A stretch of DNA of 64,000 nucleotides from Actinomadura xylanilytica (GTDB lineage Bacteria; Actinomycetota; Actinomycetes; Streptosporangiales; Streptosporangiaceae), in the NCBI RefSeq assembly GCF_030283145.1, contig NZ_JASNWE010000001.1:2216276-2280275 (forward strand), in the 5' to 3' direction. This document shows, piece after piece, positions 16,701 through 24,214 of this stretch. Below the pieces are notes generated by a model. It was not told the origin of the DNA and ran no database searches. It was given only the letters and a program-made list of their open reading frames with translations. The translations under genes were made by a program, and so were the position numbers. Within the stretch, counting starts at the first letter, position 1, and every line of letters starts with the position of its first letter.

Positions 16701-17302
16701 GCCCCGACCGTGTCCAGATCGCCGCCCGGGTACGGGCGAGGCTGGGCATCCCCGCGGGCAAGCGGGTCGTGCTGTACGCGCCGACGTGGCGCGACGACCA
16801 CCATCTCGCCCCCGGCAAGCGCGGCTTCACGCTCGAACTCGACCTGGAGCGGGCGCGCTCCGCGCTGGGCGAGGACCACGTGATCCTGATCCGCACCCAC
16901 TACCTGATCAGCGACCGGTCCTGGGCCCGCTCGGACGGGTCGGTCATCGACGTCTCACACTACCCCGACATCGCGGAGCTCTACCTCGTCGCCGACGCCC
17001 TGGTCACCGACTACTCCTCGGCCATGTTCGACTTCGCCGCGACCGGCAAGCCCCAGCTCTTCTTCACCTACGACCTGGCCGCCTACCGCGACCACGTCCG
17101 CGGCTTCTATCTCGACTTCGAGCAGGAGGCGCCCGGCCCGCTGCTCAGCACCTCCGCCGAGGTCATCGACTCGATCGCGCGGCTCGACGACATCGCCGCC
17201 GACTACACCGGCGCCTACCGGGCCTTCACGGCCAAGTACTGCCCCCACGACGACGGACGGGCGTCAGAACGGCTGATCGAGCGCGTCTTCGGCCCGTCGT
17301 GA
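13772..17302 (+). CDS. Bifunctional GT2 glycosyltransferase / CDP-glycerol glycerophosphotransferase
   Basis: A 1,176-residue protein in three parts. Residues about 8-230 are a GT-A family 2 transferase (LSVIVPFHDLEEY, VDDGSTDGG, then ADGDD at about 96-99 as the metal/nucleotide site). The middle (about 370-790) is beta-rich and resembles tandem binding domains. Residues about 810-1170 are a TagF/TagB-type transferase with TWHGTPLKRL near 906 and TDYSSAMFDFAATGKP near the end. This set builds teichoic-acid-like polyol-phosphate polymers at the inner membrane face, transferring sugar and glycerol phosphate from nucleotide donors. No membrane segment is present. AGAGG lies 9 bases before the ATG. 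A small coiled-coil gene follows directly. Confidence 0.92.
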   Translation: MTQPPVPPPKLSVIVPFHDLEEYLGACLESLAGQTLRDFEVIMVDDGSTDGGAVIAKRYAARDPRFTLVQQEGQGPGPARNTGIGHARGEYLAFADGDDVLAPYAYELMVGSLEKTGSDLVSGNVRRFDAAKSWPCWLHHEACATTRTRTHISRDPGLLQDRTVWNKVFRRSFWDRHKLVYPHMLYEDPPVMIAAHVLADSVDVLSNTVYYWRRREGSITRRRDELANLTDRMESVRMVQTFLAERAPALKKTYDRYALDVDLGILTESLAGADEAEQGRILDMGVECLGRSEPEALRDLPVNRRLRFHLLGRRMLPELLEVLQFEKTGAKSVRMVCRGRLRKRWYAEYPFFDDPSTKVPLDVYQVSEELRLWAQVDEVRWQDGMLRLEGHANFERLQVARPSDLELKIWLQNDRGGRVSLEVERVLRPDVTADSSQGAVSYDWSGFVVTVDPARLKRNGGKSSTWHLHAEAAVTGLKRAQKVAGPAAARAKWPHAHQVDGRTRIQPVTGPDGFIVQVRREDVTVTGHRQVDGHLELQGVLARDPGGEVSVRASRLHASGDTGHAVQGPVTLVPGSDGTVAFTARLPLDRLVSDPDGPNGLTGTVPVRDGVDWDVHLSVAGRLVKPAVPSDFREDRYRVPGREFSLTRTRYGNLRAVERARRPVVTAVRWESGGRLLLTGEHCDPDDRPGRLMLRRRRSSETHDVHLTWDGDRFTAEIRPGAIEVFGAGRALGSGVWELLSPTGTDGEVLVGVERGAMAALPAPRAAGAHWVSVDAHQIDALLLRVRVAHPDEDRGAYNQRRVQEVDYPALRRGPLRETVVFDSYAGNQYSCNPRALYEHLQRLRPDLECVWASSDGRFTVPGDGRVVLYNSREHYEALAQSRYIVGNFGIPSWFVKRDEQTYLQTWHGTPLKRLAFDLADMSYRRTESLDWMDREVPAWDALVSPNPFTTPIMRRAFRYDGEILETGYPRNDILHSPDRVQIAARVRARLGIPAGKRVVLYAPTWRDDHHLAPGKRGFTLELDLERARSALGEDHVILIRTHYLISDRSWARSDGSVIDVSHYPDIAELYLVADALVTDYSSAMFDFAATGKPQLFFTYDLAAYRDHVRGFYLDFEQEAPGPLLSTSAEVIDSIARLDDIAADYTGAYRAFTAKYCPHDDGRASERLIERVFGPS

Positions 17303-17370
17303 CCGCCGCCCCCGCCCCCGTTCCGACGGGTCCCCTACCCGGCGCCGCACGCAAGCAGGAGGAAGTTCAC

Positions 17371-17649
17371 GTGACCGACCCCGAGGCCCCCACCAGATCC
17401 GCCGAAGAGGAAGTGCAGCGCCTCAGGGCCGAGAACCTTCTCCTTCAGGACCAGATCGAGCAGCTCTGGCGGAGCCTGAAGAGCAGGGACCGCGAACTCC
17501 GGGTCCTCGGCGACTCCCTCGGCTGCCGCCTCGAACGAGCGGTCGCGGGCGTCGACCAGGACGTCCGGAGCTGGCTCCGCACCCGTCTCAACGTCGGGAA
17601 CGGCGCGGCGCGCGCCCGCGACCACGACCCTTCGCGGGCCGGGGCGTAG
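17371..17649 (+). CDS. Small coiled-coil protein, partner of the wall-polymer transferase
   Basis: The 92-residue frame starts at GTG 17371 behind AGGAGG at ideal spacing. A longer version from GTG 17299 would overlap the stop of the upstream transferase (GTGA) and add 24 Pro/Ala-rich residues. Residues about 10-50 form one strong coiled coil (EEEVQRLRAENLLLQDQIEQ), the rest being basic and polar. No family is recognised. Position suggests it is co-translated with, and may oligomerise or localise, the transferase; that is inference. Confidence 0.7.
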   Translation: MTDPEAPTRSAEEEVQRLRAENLLLQDQIEQLWRSLKSRDRELRVLGDSLGCRLERAVAGVDQDVRSWLRTRLNVGNGAARARDHDPSRAGA

Positions 17650-17679
17650 GCCGGGATCGTCGGCGCCGGGGCGCGCGGA

Positions 17680-18621
17680 TCAGGTCTCGTCGAGGATGCG
17701 CTGGAGCAGGGCCGGGGTCGCGGTGGGCGGCTCGGCCTGCACGCCCAGCCGGTCGAGGACGTCGCGGTAGCGGATGACCTCGGCGGCGCGGTCGGGGTAG
17801 ATCGCGCCGGCGATCTGCTCCAGGTAGACCACGTCCGGAAGGGACGGCTCGGCGAACCGCAGCATCGTCATCGACCCGCCCTCGGCGGCGTGCCCGCCCG
17901 AGCTGAACGGCAGGATCTGCACGGTGACGTGCGGCCGGGCGGCCTCCTCGACCAGGTGCCGGAGCTGCGCGCGCATCACGGCCGGGCCGCCGACGGTGCG
18001 GCGGAGCGCGGCCTCGTCGAGCACCGCCCACAGCCTGACCGGGCCGGGACGCTCGAGGATGCGGCGGCGGCGCGCGCGCAGCTCGACGCGGCGGTCGATC
18101 TCGTCCTCGCCCGCCTCGGGATGGCCGGCCCGGATCAGCGCGCGGGCGTAGTCGTCGGTCTGGAGCAGCCCGGGGACGAACTGCACGTCGTAGACCCGGA
18201 TGATCTCGGCGCCCTGCTCCAGCCCGAGGAACGGCTCGAACCAGCTCGGCACCACGTCGGCGAAGCGCTGCCACCAGCCGGGCGCGTTGGCCTGCTCGGC
18301 CAGCTCCAGCAGCGGGTCGCGCAGGCCCGGATCGGCGACGCCGTACAGCGTGAGCAGGTCGGCGACGTCGCGCTCCTTGAACCCGACCCGGCCCAGCTCC
18401 ATCCGGCTGATCTTGGAGTGCGAGGCCCGGATCTCGTACCCCGCGGCGTCGGTGGAGATGCCGGCGGCCTCGCGGAGCCGGCGGAGCTGCGCGCCCACCA
18501 GCATCCGCAGCACCGTCGGGCCCGCCTGCTCGGCGCCCTGCGCCGCGGTGATCCCGACGGACGCGGCGGCTCCGGGTGATGGGTCTGTCACAGGACGCCT
18601 CCCAGGGCGCAACTCGCTCAT
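17680..18621 (-). CDS. XRE-family regulator with DUF5753 (Scr1/WhiJ-like)
   Basis: A 313-residue protein with an N-terminal helix-turn-helix (about 42-95: LVGAQLRRLREAAGIS, SHSKISRMELGRVGF) and a C-terminal DUF5753 ligand or interaction domain (about 115-300), with the family's FVPGLLQTDDYARA, DEAALRR and VTVQILPFS segments. Such proteins are usually paired with a DUF397 protein. None is adjacent here, so it is an orphan. Convergent with the coiled-coil gene and divergent from the DGPF/ECF42 pair. Confidence 0.92.
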   Translation of the reverse strand: MSELRPGRRPVTDPSPGAAASVGITAAQGAEQAGPTVLRMLVGAQLRRLREAAGISTDAAGYEIRASHSKISRMELGRVGFKERDVADLLTLYGVADPGLRDPLLELAEQANAPGWWQRFADVVPSWFEPFLGLEQGAEIIRVYDVQFVPGLLQTDDYARALIRAGHPEAGEDEIDRRVELRARRRRILERPGPVRLWAVLDEAALRRTVGGPAVMRAQLRHLVEEAARPHVTVQILPFSSGGHAAEGGSMTMLRFAEPSLPDVVYLEQIAGAIYPDRAAEVIRYRDVLDRLGVQAEPPTATPALLQRILDET

Positions 18622-18785
18622 GCCGTCCAGGCAAAGCTACTCGTCCCCACCAGGATCCCCAACGGACCCGGACCGCCCGGGCAGGGGAACTCTCTCCGGA
18701 CGGCCACATCCCCCGCCCGCCTCCACCCCGCTGACCGGCCAGGACGGCGGGACTGAGAATTTCTCGGAAAAAAGGTCGTCCGCGT

Positions 18786-18812
18786 TGTCGATCCGGGCGT
18801 CCTTCGTTCGAC
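18786..18812 (+). promoter_or_regulatory. Candidate ECF42-type promoter
   Basis: TGTCGA (18786-18791) is followed after 17 bases by CGAC (18809-18812), 48 bases before the ATG of the DGPF gene. As I recall it, the published ECF42 target motif has TGTCGA at -35 and a CGA(C/T)-like -10. The ECF42 gene lies immediately downstream, so autoregulation fits. Confidence 0.6.
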
Positions 18813-18860
18813 GCGTGAGCAGAGGCCGGACCACGGCGCTCGCGGAGCGAAGGAGACACG

Positions 18861-19217
18861 ATGCGGTTCCTGATGATGACCACCGACGACGGTTCGGCCG
18901 CCGGAGGTCTTCCGGACGAGGCGATGATGGCCGAGATGGGGCGCTTCGTCGAGGAGATGTCCCGGTCCGGGGCGCTGCTCGCCACCGGGGGGCTCGACCC
19001 GAAGGCCACCCACCTCTCCGCGTCCGGCGGGAAGGTCACCGTCACCGACGGCCCGTTCACCGAGGCCAAGGAGGCCGTGGTGGGGTTCGCGCTCATCGAG
19101 GTGGCGTCCAAGGCGGAGGCCGTCGAGCTGTCCACCCGGTTCTGGCAGATCATCGGGAACGGCGCGGGCGTGATCCAGCAGGTGTTCGGCCCGGAGGACC
19201 CCTTCCCCGGCCAGTGA
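18861..19217 (+). CDS. YCII-related DGPF-domain protein
   Basis: A 118-residue protein beginning MRFLMMTTDD, with the diagnostic TDGPFTEAKE motif (about 70-79) and the alternating strand-helix pattern of the dimeric YCII/alpha-beta barrel fold. AAGGAGA precedes the ATG. DGPF proteins are the standard genomic partner and regulatory target of ECF42 sigma factors. The sigma gene follows after 73 bp and the promoter upstream fits that control. The biochemical role is not established for the family. Confidence 0.93.
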   Translation: MRFLMMTTDDGSAAGGLPDEAMMAEMGRFVEEMSRSGALLATGGLDPKATHLSASGGKVTVTDGPFTEAKEAVVGFALIEVASKAEAVELSTRFWQIIGNGAGVIQQVFGPEDPFPGQ

Positions 19218-19290
19218 CCCGCCGGCGCCCGGCGGGCGGCCCGCCGGCACCGGCTTGCGCGCGGCGGCCGGTGGTGCTCTGATCGGCTCC

Positions 19291-20595
19291 GTGACGGATG
19301 CCCGAGTGGAACGCGCCGCGGTGCAAGGCACGATCGACGCGGTCTGGCGGCTCGAATCGGCCCGGATCATCGCCGGCCTCGCGCGGATGCTGCGCGACGT
19401 CGGCCTCGCCGAGGAGCTGGCGCAGGACGCGCTGGTCACCGCGCTCGAACAGTGGCCCGAGTCAGGCGTCCCGGACAATCCGGGCGCCTGGCTCATGGCC
19501 GTCGCCAAGCGCCGCGCGATCGACCGGATCCGCCGCGAGCGGCGGCTCGAGCACAAGCTGGAGGAGCTCGGGCACGGCCTGGCGGACGGCGCGGAGCCGG
19601 CCGAGTACGCGGCCGTCCTCGACGAGGACGACATCGGCGACGACCTGCTGCGGCTGGTGTTCACCGCGTGCCATCCGGTGCTGCCGACCCCGGCCCGGGT
19701 GGCGCTGACCCTGCGCCTGCTCGGCGGGCTGACCACCGAGGAGATCGCGCGGGCGTTCCTGGTGGCCGAGCCGACCGTCGCGCAGCGGATCGTCCGGGCC
19801 AAGCGGACGCTGGCGGAGGCGGGCGTCCCGTTCGAGGTGCCGGCCGGGGACGACCGGGCCGGGCGGCTCGCCTCGGTGCTGGAGGTCGTCTACCTGATCT
19901 TCAACGAGGGGTACGCGGCGACCACCGGCGACGACTGGGTCCGGGCCGACCTGTGCCTGGAGGCGCTGCGGCTCGGCCGCGTCCTCGCCGGGCTCGCCCC
20001 CGCTGAGCCCGAGGTGCACGGCCTGGTCGCGCTGATGGAGATCCAGGCGTCCCGCACCCGCGCCCGCACCGCGCCGTCCGGCGAGCCCGTCCCGATCCGC
20101 GAGCAGAACCGCGCGCTCTGGGACCGGCTGCTCATCCAGCGCGGCTTCGCCGCGCTCCTGCGCGCGGAGCGGGCCGCAGCGCCCGCCGCCGCGCCGGCCC
20201 CCGGGCCGTACGTGCTCCAGGCCGCGATCGCCGCCTGCCATGCGCAGGCCCGCACCGCGGACGACACCGACTGGGAACGCATCGCGGGACTGTACGAGCT
20301 CCTCGCCCGGACCGCGCCGTCGCCCGTCGTCGAGCTGAACCGCGCGGTCGCGCTCGGCATGGCGTACGGGCCGGAGCGGGGCCTCGCCCTCGTCGACGCC
20401 CTGGCCGGGGAGCCCGCGCTCAAGGGCTACCACCTGCTGCCCGGCGTGCGCGGCGACCTGCTCGCCCGGCTGGGCCGGTTCGGCGAGGCCCGGACGGAGT
20501 TCGAGCGCGCCGCGGACCTGACCCGCAACGCCCCCGAGCGCCGGGTGCTGCTGGAGCGGGCGGCGTCCTGCGCCCGCTCCGGCGCGGCTCAGTAG
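19291..20595 (+). CDS. ECF42-type RNA polymerase sigma factor with C-terminal TPR-like extension
   Basis: From GTG 19291 the protein has 434 residues; a TTG at 19255 would add 12. Sigma region 2 covers about residues 10-85 (LAEELAQDALVTALEQWP, NPGAWLMAVAKRRAIDRIR). Region 4 is at about 120-175 (LTTEEIARAFLVAEPTVAQR). The DUF6596/TPR-like extension typical of ECF42 covers about 185-420 (EVVYLIFNEGYAAT, LRLGRVLAGL, VELNRAVALGMA). No anti-sigma gene is nearby, as usual for this group, where the extension itself is thought to control activity. The end overlaps the convergent monooxygenase gene by 7 bp. Confidence 0.95.
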   Translation: MTDARVERAAVQGTIDAVWRLESARIIAGLARMLRDVGLAEELAQDALVTALEQWPESGVPDNPGAWLMAVAKRRAIDRIRRERRLEHKLEELGHGLADGAEPAEYAAVLDEDDIGDDLLRLVFTACHPVLPTPARVALTLRLLGGLTTEEIARAFLVAEPTVAQRIVRAKRTLAEAGVPFEVPAGDDRAGRLASVLEVVYLIFNEGYAATTGDDWVRADLCLEALRLGRVLAGLAPAEPEVHGLVALMEIQASRTRARTAPSGEPVPIREQNRALWDRLLIQRGFAALLRAERAAAPAAAPAPGPYVLQAAIAACHAQARTADDTDWERIAGLYELLARTAPSPVVELNRAVALGMAYGPERGLALVDALAGEPALKGYHLLPGVRGDLLARLGRFGEARTEFERAADLTRNAPERRVLLERAASCARSGAAQ

Positions 20596-21779
20596 TCCTT
20601 GACGGCGATCGCCCCGCCCGCCTCGCCGAAGTCGCTGAAGTCGTGCTCCGCCGCGGCGTGCTCCGCCTCCTCCGCATCGCCCATCTCGGCGGCGGTCTGC
20701 GCCTCCACCCGCGCCTGGTTGGTCAGCGCGAGCTGCTGGTTGGCCGCGACGTACTCGCGCAGCTCGGCCTCGTACGCGGCGAACGCCTTGACGTGGTCGC
20801 CGCCCGCCGCCTTCAGCTCGCCCGCCAGCACGTACGCGCCGACCATCGCCATGCTGGTGCCCTGGCCCGAGAGCGGCGAGCCGCAGTAGCCCGCGTCGCC
20901 GAGCAGCGCGACCCGGCCGCGCGACCAGGAGTCCAGGTGGATCTGCGCCATCTCGTCGAAGTGGAAATCGGGCGCGTTCCACATGTACTCGATCAGCCGC
21001 GGGATCTCCCAGCCGCTGCGCCCGTCGAACCGCGATGCCATGATCCGCTTCTGCTCGGCGACGTCGCGGTAGTCGTACTCCAGCGGCTCCTCGGTCTGGA
21101 AGCCCAGGTAGACGCGGACCTCGGTGTTGCCGCGCACCGCCATCACCCCGCCGCCCCAGTCGCTGTCCGCGACCTGGTGGAAGATCTGCCAGCGGTCCAG
21201 GTCCAGGTGGTTCGGCGCGGTCCAGACCCCGAGGTAGGTGCCGAGGTGGGTGATGAAGTCCTCCTCGGGGCCGAACACCAGGCGGCGGGTGTTGGAGTGC
21301 AGCCCGTCCGCGCCGACCACCAGGTCGAACCGGCGGGACGAACCGCCGCGGAAGGTGACCTGCACCCCGTCCTCGTCCTGGGCGATGGCCGCGATCGAGT
21401 CCCCGTAGAGGTACTCGACGCCGTCGCCGGCCGCGCGGGTCAGGATCCCGGCCAGGTCGTCGCGGAGGAGCTCCACGTCCGGGCTGGCCAGGTCGCCGCC
21501 GGTGATGGTGTGCTCCTCGGAGCGGTACAGTTCGTTGCCCTCGCCGTCCACCATCGACATCCCGCGCATGTCGACGCTCGCGTCCCGGATCTCCTGGAGC
21601 ACGCCCATCCGCTCGGCCACCTGCAGCGCCGGGCCGCGCACGTCGATCGCCTGGCCGCCGAGGAGCGGGCCGGACGCCAGCTCCACGACCGTCACGTTGA
21701 AGCCGTACCGGTCCAGCCAGTACGCGAGCGCGGGACCGGCGACGCTGGCGCCGGAGATGAGGATGTCGGGGTTGTTCAT
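20589..21779 (-). CDS. FAD-dependent aromatic monooxygenase (PgaE/TetX type)
   Basis: A 396-residue class A flavin monooxygenase. The N-terminal dinucleotide fold reads ILISGASVAGPALAYWL (the third Gly of GxGxxG replaced in GASVAG). The FAD/NADPH DG-type segment is VVGADGLHSNTRR, and the second FAD motif is LLGDAGYCGSPLSGQGTSMAM. It probably hydroxylates a hydrophobic aromatic or polyketide substrate with NAD(P)H and O2. AAAGGAGAGG precedes the ATG at 21779. It lies 134 bp downstream of a same-strand TetR gene, and a drug exporter is divergent, so inactivation of an antibiotic-like compound is a reasonable inference. Confidence 0.92.
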   Translation of the reverse strand: MNNPDILISGASVAGPALAYWLDRYGFNVTVVELASGPLLGGQAIDVRGPALQVAERMGVLQEIRDASVDMRGMSMVDGEGNELYRSEEHTITGGDLASPDVELLRDDLAGILTRAAGDGVEYLYGDSIAAIAQDEDGVQVTFRGGSSRRFDLVVGADGLHSNTRRLVFGPEEDFITHLGTYLGVWTAPNHLDLDRWQIFHQVADSDWGGGVMAVRGNTEVRVYLGFQTEEPLEYDYRDVAEQKRIMASRFDGRSGWEIPRLIEYMWNAPDFHFDEMAQIHLDSWSRGRVALLGDAGYCGSPLSGQGTSMAMVGAYVLAGELKAAGGDHVKAFAAYEAELREYVAANQQLALTNQARVEAQTAAEMGDAEEAEHAAAEHDFSDFGEAGGAIAVKDY

Positions 21780-21913
21780 CTGAGCCTCTCCTTTGACCGT
21801 CCACCGGGATCGCCCCGGTGATGAAGAGACTGCTCGGGCGCGCTGACCGGGCACGCACCGAACGCTGACCGGACGCGCACGGCCCGGGACGGAGGCGCGG
21901 GTGGGGCGAGGCG

Positions 21914-22492
21914 CTACTCGGCCTCGGGCTCGATCGCCGCCAGGAGGTCCCCGGCGACCTGGAGGAGCGCGGCGCGCTTCTCCCCCGGATCGCCCTCGGT
22001 CTCGGCCATCGCGAACGTGCCGAACGAGATCGTGAAGATCGCGCTCATCACCCTGGCCCGGTCGACCATGCTCGCCTCGGGCGCGGAGATGAGGCCGCCC
22101 AGGGTGGCGAGCTGGTCGCGGAACCAGTCGCCGGACTCGCGCTTGCGCAGCGCGGCCTGGTTCTCCTGGAGGAAGCGGAAGATCCGCCTGCCCTCGTCGA
22201 GCACGGCGTGGAGGCGGCGCAGCAGCTCCACCCTGGTCTCCAGCGTGCGGGGCCGCCCGGCGCCCCAGGCGAGGATCTCGTCGACGGACGCGCGGACACC
22301 CCCGACCAGCGCCCCGACGATCTCCTCCTTGGTCTTGAAGTGGTAGTAGAGCGCGGCCTTGGTGACGTCCAGCCGCTCGGCGATCTCGCGGAGCGAGGTC
22401 TGGTCGTAGCCGCGTTCGAGGAAGAGCTCCAGGGCGACGTCCTGGATCCGCTGCCTGGTGTCCTTGCGGCGCCGCCGCGGTCTGGCGTCCAC
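21914..22492 (-). CDS. TetR-family transcriptional regulator
   Basis: A 192-residue regulator starting at GTG 22492. The N-terminal DNA-binding part (about 11-57) has the classic IQDVALELFLERGYDQTSLREIA helix set and LDVTKAALYYHF recognition helix. The C-terminal ligand domain is unassigned. A mirrored 28-bp operator lies in the divergent promoter region upstream (22537-22606), overlapping the proposed exporter promoter. The likely regulon is itself, the downstream monooxygenase and the divergent exporter, released when a drug-like ligand binds. Confidence 0.94.
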   Translation of the reverse strand: MDARPRRRRKDTRQRIQDVALELFLERGYDQTSLREIAERLDVTKAALYYHFKTKEEIVGALVGGVRASVDEILAWGAGRPRTLETRVELLRRLHAVLDEGRRIFRFLQENQAALRKRESGDWFRDQLATLGGLISAPEASMVDRARVMSAIFTISFGTFAMAETEGDPGEKRAALLQVAGDLLAAIEPEAE

Positions 22493-22536
22493 GTCGCTCC
22501 CCCTCCCGGTCGCCGGAGTCCCACGCTATCGCGTCC

Positions 22537-22606
22537 AACTTACTTGACGACCGGCTAGTTAGCGCCTTACCGTCGTCTCGCTAACTAGCCGGGCGGCAAG
22601 TAAGTT
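22537..22606. promoter_or_regulatory. Mirrored double operator between TetR and exporter genes
   Basis: Two 28-bp arms (22537-22564 and 22579-22606) are inverted copies of each other at 26 of 28 positions, around a 14-bp centre. The inner 14 bp (ccggctagttagcg / cgctaactagccgg) and the outer 10 bp (aacttacttg / caagtaagtt) match perfectly. Each arm is itself an imperfect palindrome, CTTACTTG-N8-CTAGTTAG, so it probably binds one TetR dimer pair, giving two mirror-image sites. Confidence 0.85.
22544..22573 (+). promoter_or_regulatory. Candidate promoter of the DHA2 exporter
   Basis: TTGACG (22544-22549), 18-bp spacer and TACCGT (22568-22573), 54 bases before the ATG. The -35 lies inside the left operator arm, so TetR binding would block it directly. 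Confidence 0.5.
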
Positions 22607-22626
22607 ACCGAGCGGAGACGACCCCC

Positions 22627-24195
22627 ATGACCACGACCTCGCCCCCTTCCCCACCTGGAACACCACCGCCGGACGACACTCCGCCGGAAGCCGTGCCGCA
22701 GGCGCGGAACCTGTACGTCGTGATCGGCGCGGTGCTGATCGCGATGCTGCTCGCCTCGCTCGACAACCTGATCCTCGGCACCGCGATGCCGAGCATCGTG
22801 GGCGAGCTCGGCGGGCTCGACCACCTGTCCTGGGTGGTGACCGCCTACACCCTCGCCACCGCCGTCTCCACCCCCGTCTGGGGCAAGGCCGGCGACATGT
22901 ACGGGCGCAAGGGCGCCTTCCTGGCCTCGATCGTGATCTTCCTGGCCGGGTCCGCGCTGGCCGGGCTCTCGCAGGACATGACCCAGCTGGTCGCGTTCCG
23001 CGCGGTCCAGGGCCTCGGCGCAGGCGGGCTGATGGTCGGCGCGCTGGCCATCATCAGCAGCCTGGTGCCGCCCCGCGAGATGGGCCGGTACCAGGGGATG
23101 ATCGCGGGCACGATGGGGCTGGCGATGATCGGCGGGCCGCTGGCCGGCGGCGCGATCACCGACCATCTCGGCTGGCGCTGGTGCTTCTACCTCAACCTGC
23201 CGCTCGGCGTCGTCGCCCTGGTCATGGTCGGGCTGGTGCTGCACCTGCCCAAGCTGCGCGCCACGGCCCGGATCGACTACGCCGGGGTGGCCGCGCTGGC
23301 CACCACGATCACCTCGATCGTGCTGATCACCACCTGGGGCGGCGGGCAGTACGGCTGGACGTCCCCGGCGATCCTCGGCCTGGGCGCGCTCGCCGCGGTG
23401 GCGTTCGGCGCGTTCCTGGCCGCCGAGCGCCGGGTGGCCGAACCGGTGCTGCCGCTCGGACTGTTCCGCAGCGCCAACTTCTCGCTGGTCACGGTGATCG
23501 CGTTCCTGCTCGGCTTCGGGATGTTCGGCGCGATGACGTTCCTGCCGCTGTTCCAGCAGACCGTGCAGGGCGCGTCGGCGTCCAGCGCGGGGATGCTCGG
23601 GATGCCGATGTTCCTGGCGATGGTGGCCGTCAACCTCGTCGCCGGGCCGGTCATCACCCGGACCGGCCGCTACAAGGTGTTCCTCGTCGCCGGCGGCGCG
23701 CTGCTCGCGACCGGGCTGGTGCTGCTGTCCACGATGGACACCGGCACCACCCGGCTCACCACCGGCCTGTACATGGTGCTGCTGGGCGCCGGGATGGGCT
23801 GCCTGATGCAGACCACGCTGATCGTCGCGCTCCAGAGCGTCGAGCCGAAGGACCTCGGCGTCGCGTCGTCCACCGCCACCCTCGGCCGGACGATCGGCGG
23901 CTCGATCGGGGCGTCGGTCGTCGGCGCGCTGTTCGCCGGCCGGGTGCAGGAGATCATGGCCGAGCGCGCCGGGACGGGCGGCGCCACCGGCGGGTCGGCG
24001 CAGCTCGACCCGGCCGCGCTGCGGAAGCTGCCCGCCGCGGCGCGGGACGCCTACGAGCACGCGGTCGCGGGCGGTACGCACCAGGCGTTCCTGGTCGCCG
24101 CCGGGTTCGGCCTGCTGGCGTTCGTGCTGGCCTGGTTCGTGAAGGAAGTGCCGCTCCGCGACCGCGCCCCGGCTCCCCCTCCGGACGAGGGGTGA
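22627..24195 (+). CDS. DHA2-family (14-TM) MFS drug exporter
   Basis: A 522-residue membrane protein with a Pro-rich cytoplasmic N-terminus (about 1-28) and some 14 hydrophobic helices. Motif A appears as GKAGDMYGRKGAF after TM2, and the TM1 motif as LDNLILGTAMPSI. The TM5 motif C region reads GMIAGTMGLAMIGGPLAGGAIT. These are hallmarks of proton-coupled EmrB/QacA-type multidrug efflux. Divergent control by the neighbouring TetR across the mirrored operator is very likely. Confidence 0.94.
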   Translation: MTTTSPPSPPGTPPPDDTPPEAVPQARNLYVVIGAVLIAMLLASLDNLILGTAMPSIVGELGGLDHLSWVVTAYTLATAVSTPVWGKAGDMYGRKGAFLASIVIFLAGSALAGLSQDMTQLVAFRAVQGLGAGGLMVGALAIISSLVPPREMGRYQGMIAGTMGLAMIGGPLAGGAITDHLGWRWCFYLNLPLGVVALVMVGLVLHLPKLRATARIDYAGVAALATTITSIVLITTWGGGQYGWTSPAILGLGALAAVAFGAFLAAERRVAEPVLPLGLFRSANFSLVTVIAFLLGFGMFGAMTFLPLFQQTVQGASASSAGMLGMPMFLAMVAVNLVAGPVITRTGRYKVFLVAGGALLATGLVLLSTMDTGTTRLTTGLYMVLLGAGMGCLMQTTLIVALQSVEPKDLGVASSTATLGRTIGGSIGASVVGALFAGRVQEIMAERAGTGGATGGSAQLDPAALRKLPAAARDAYEHAVAGGTHQAFLVAAGFGLLAFVLAWFVKEVPLRDRAPAPPPDEG

Positions 24196-24214
24196 GCCGG
24201 GGCGCGGGTCAGGA

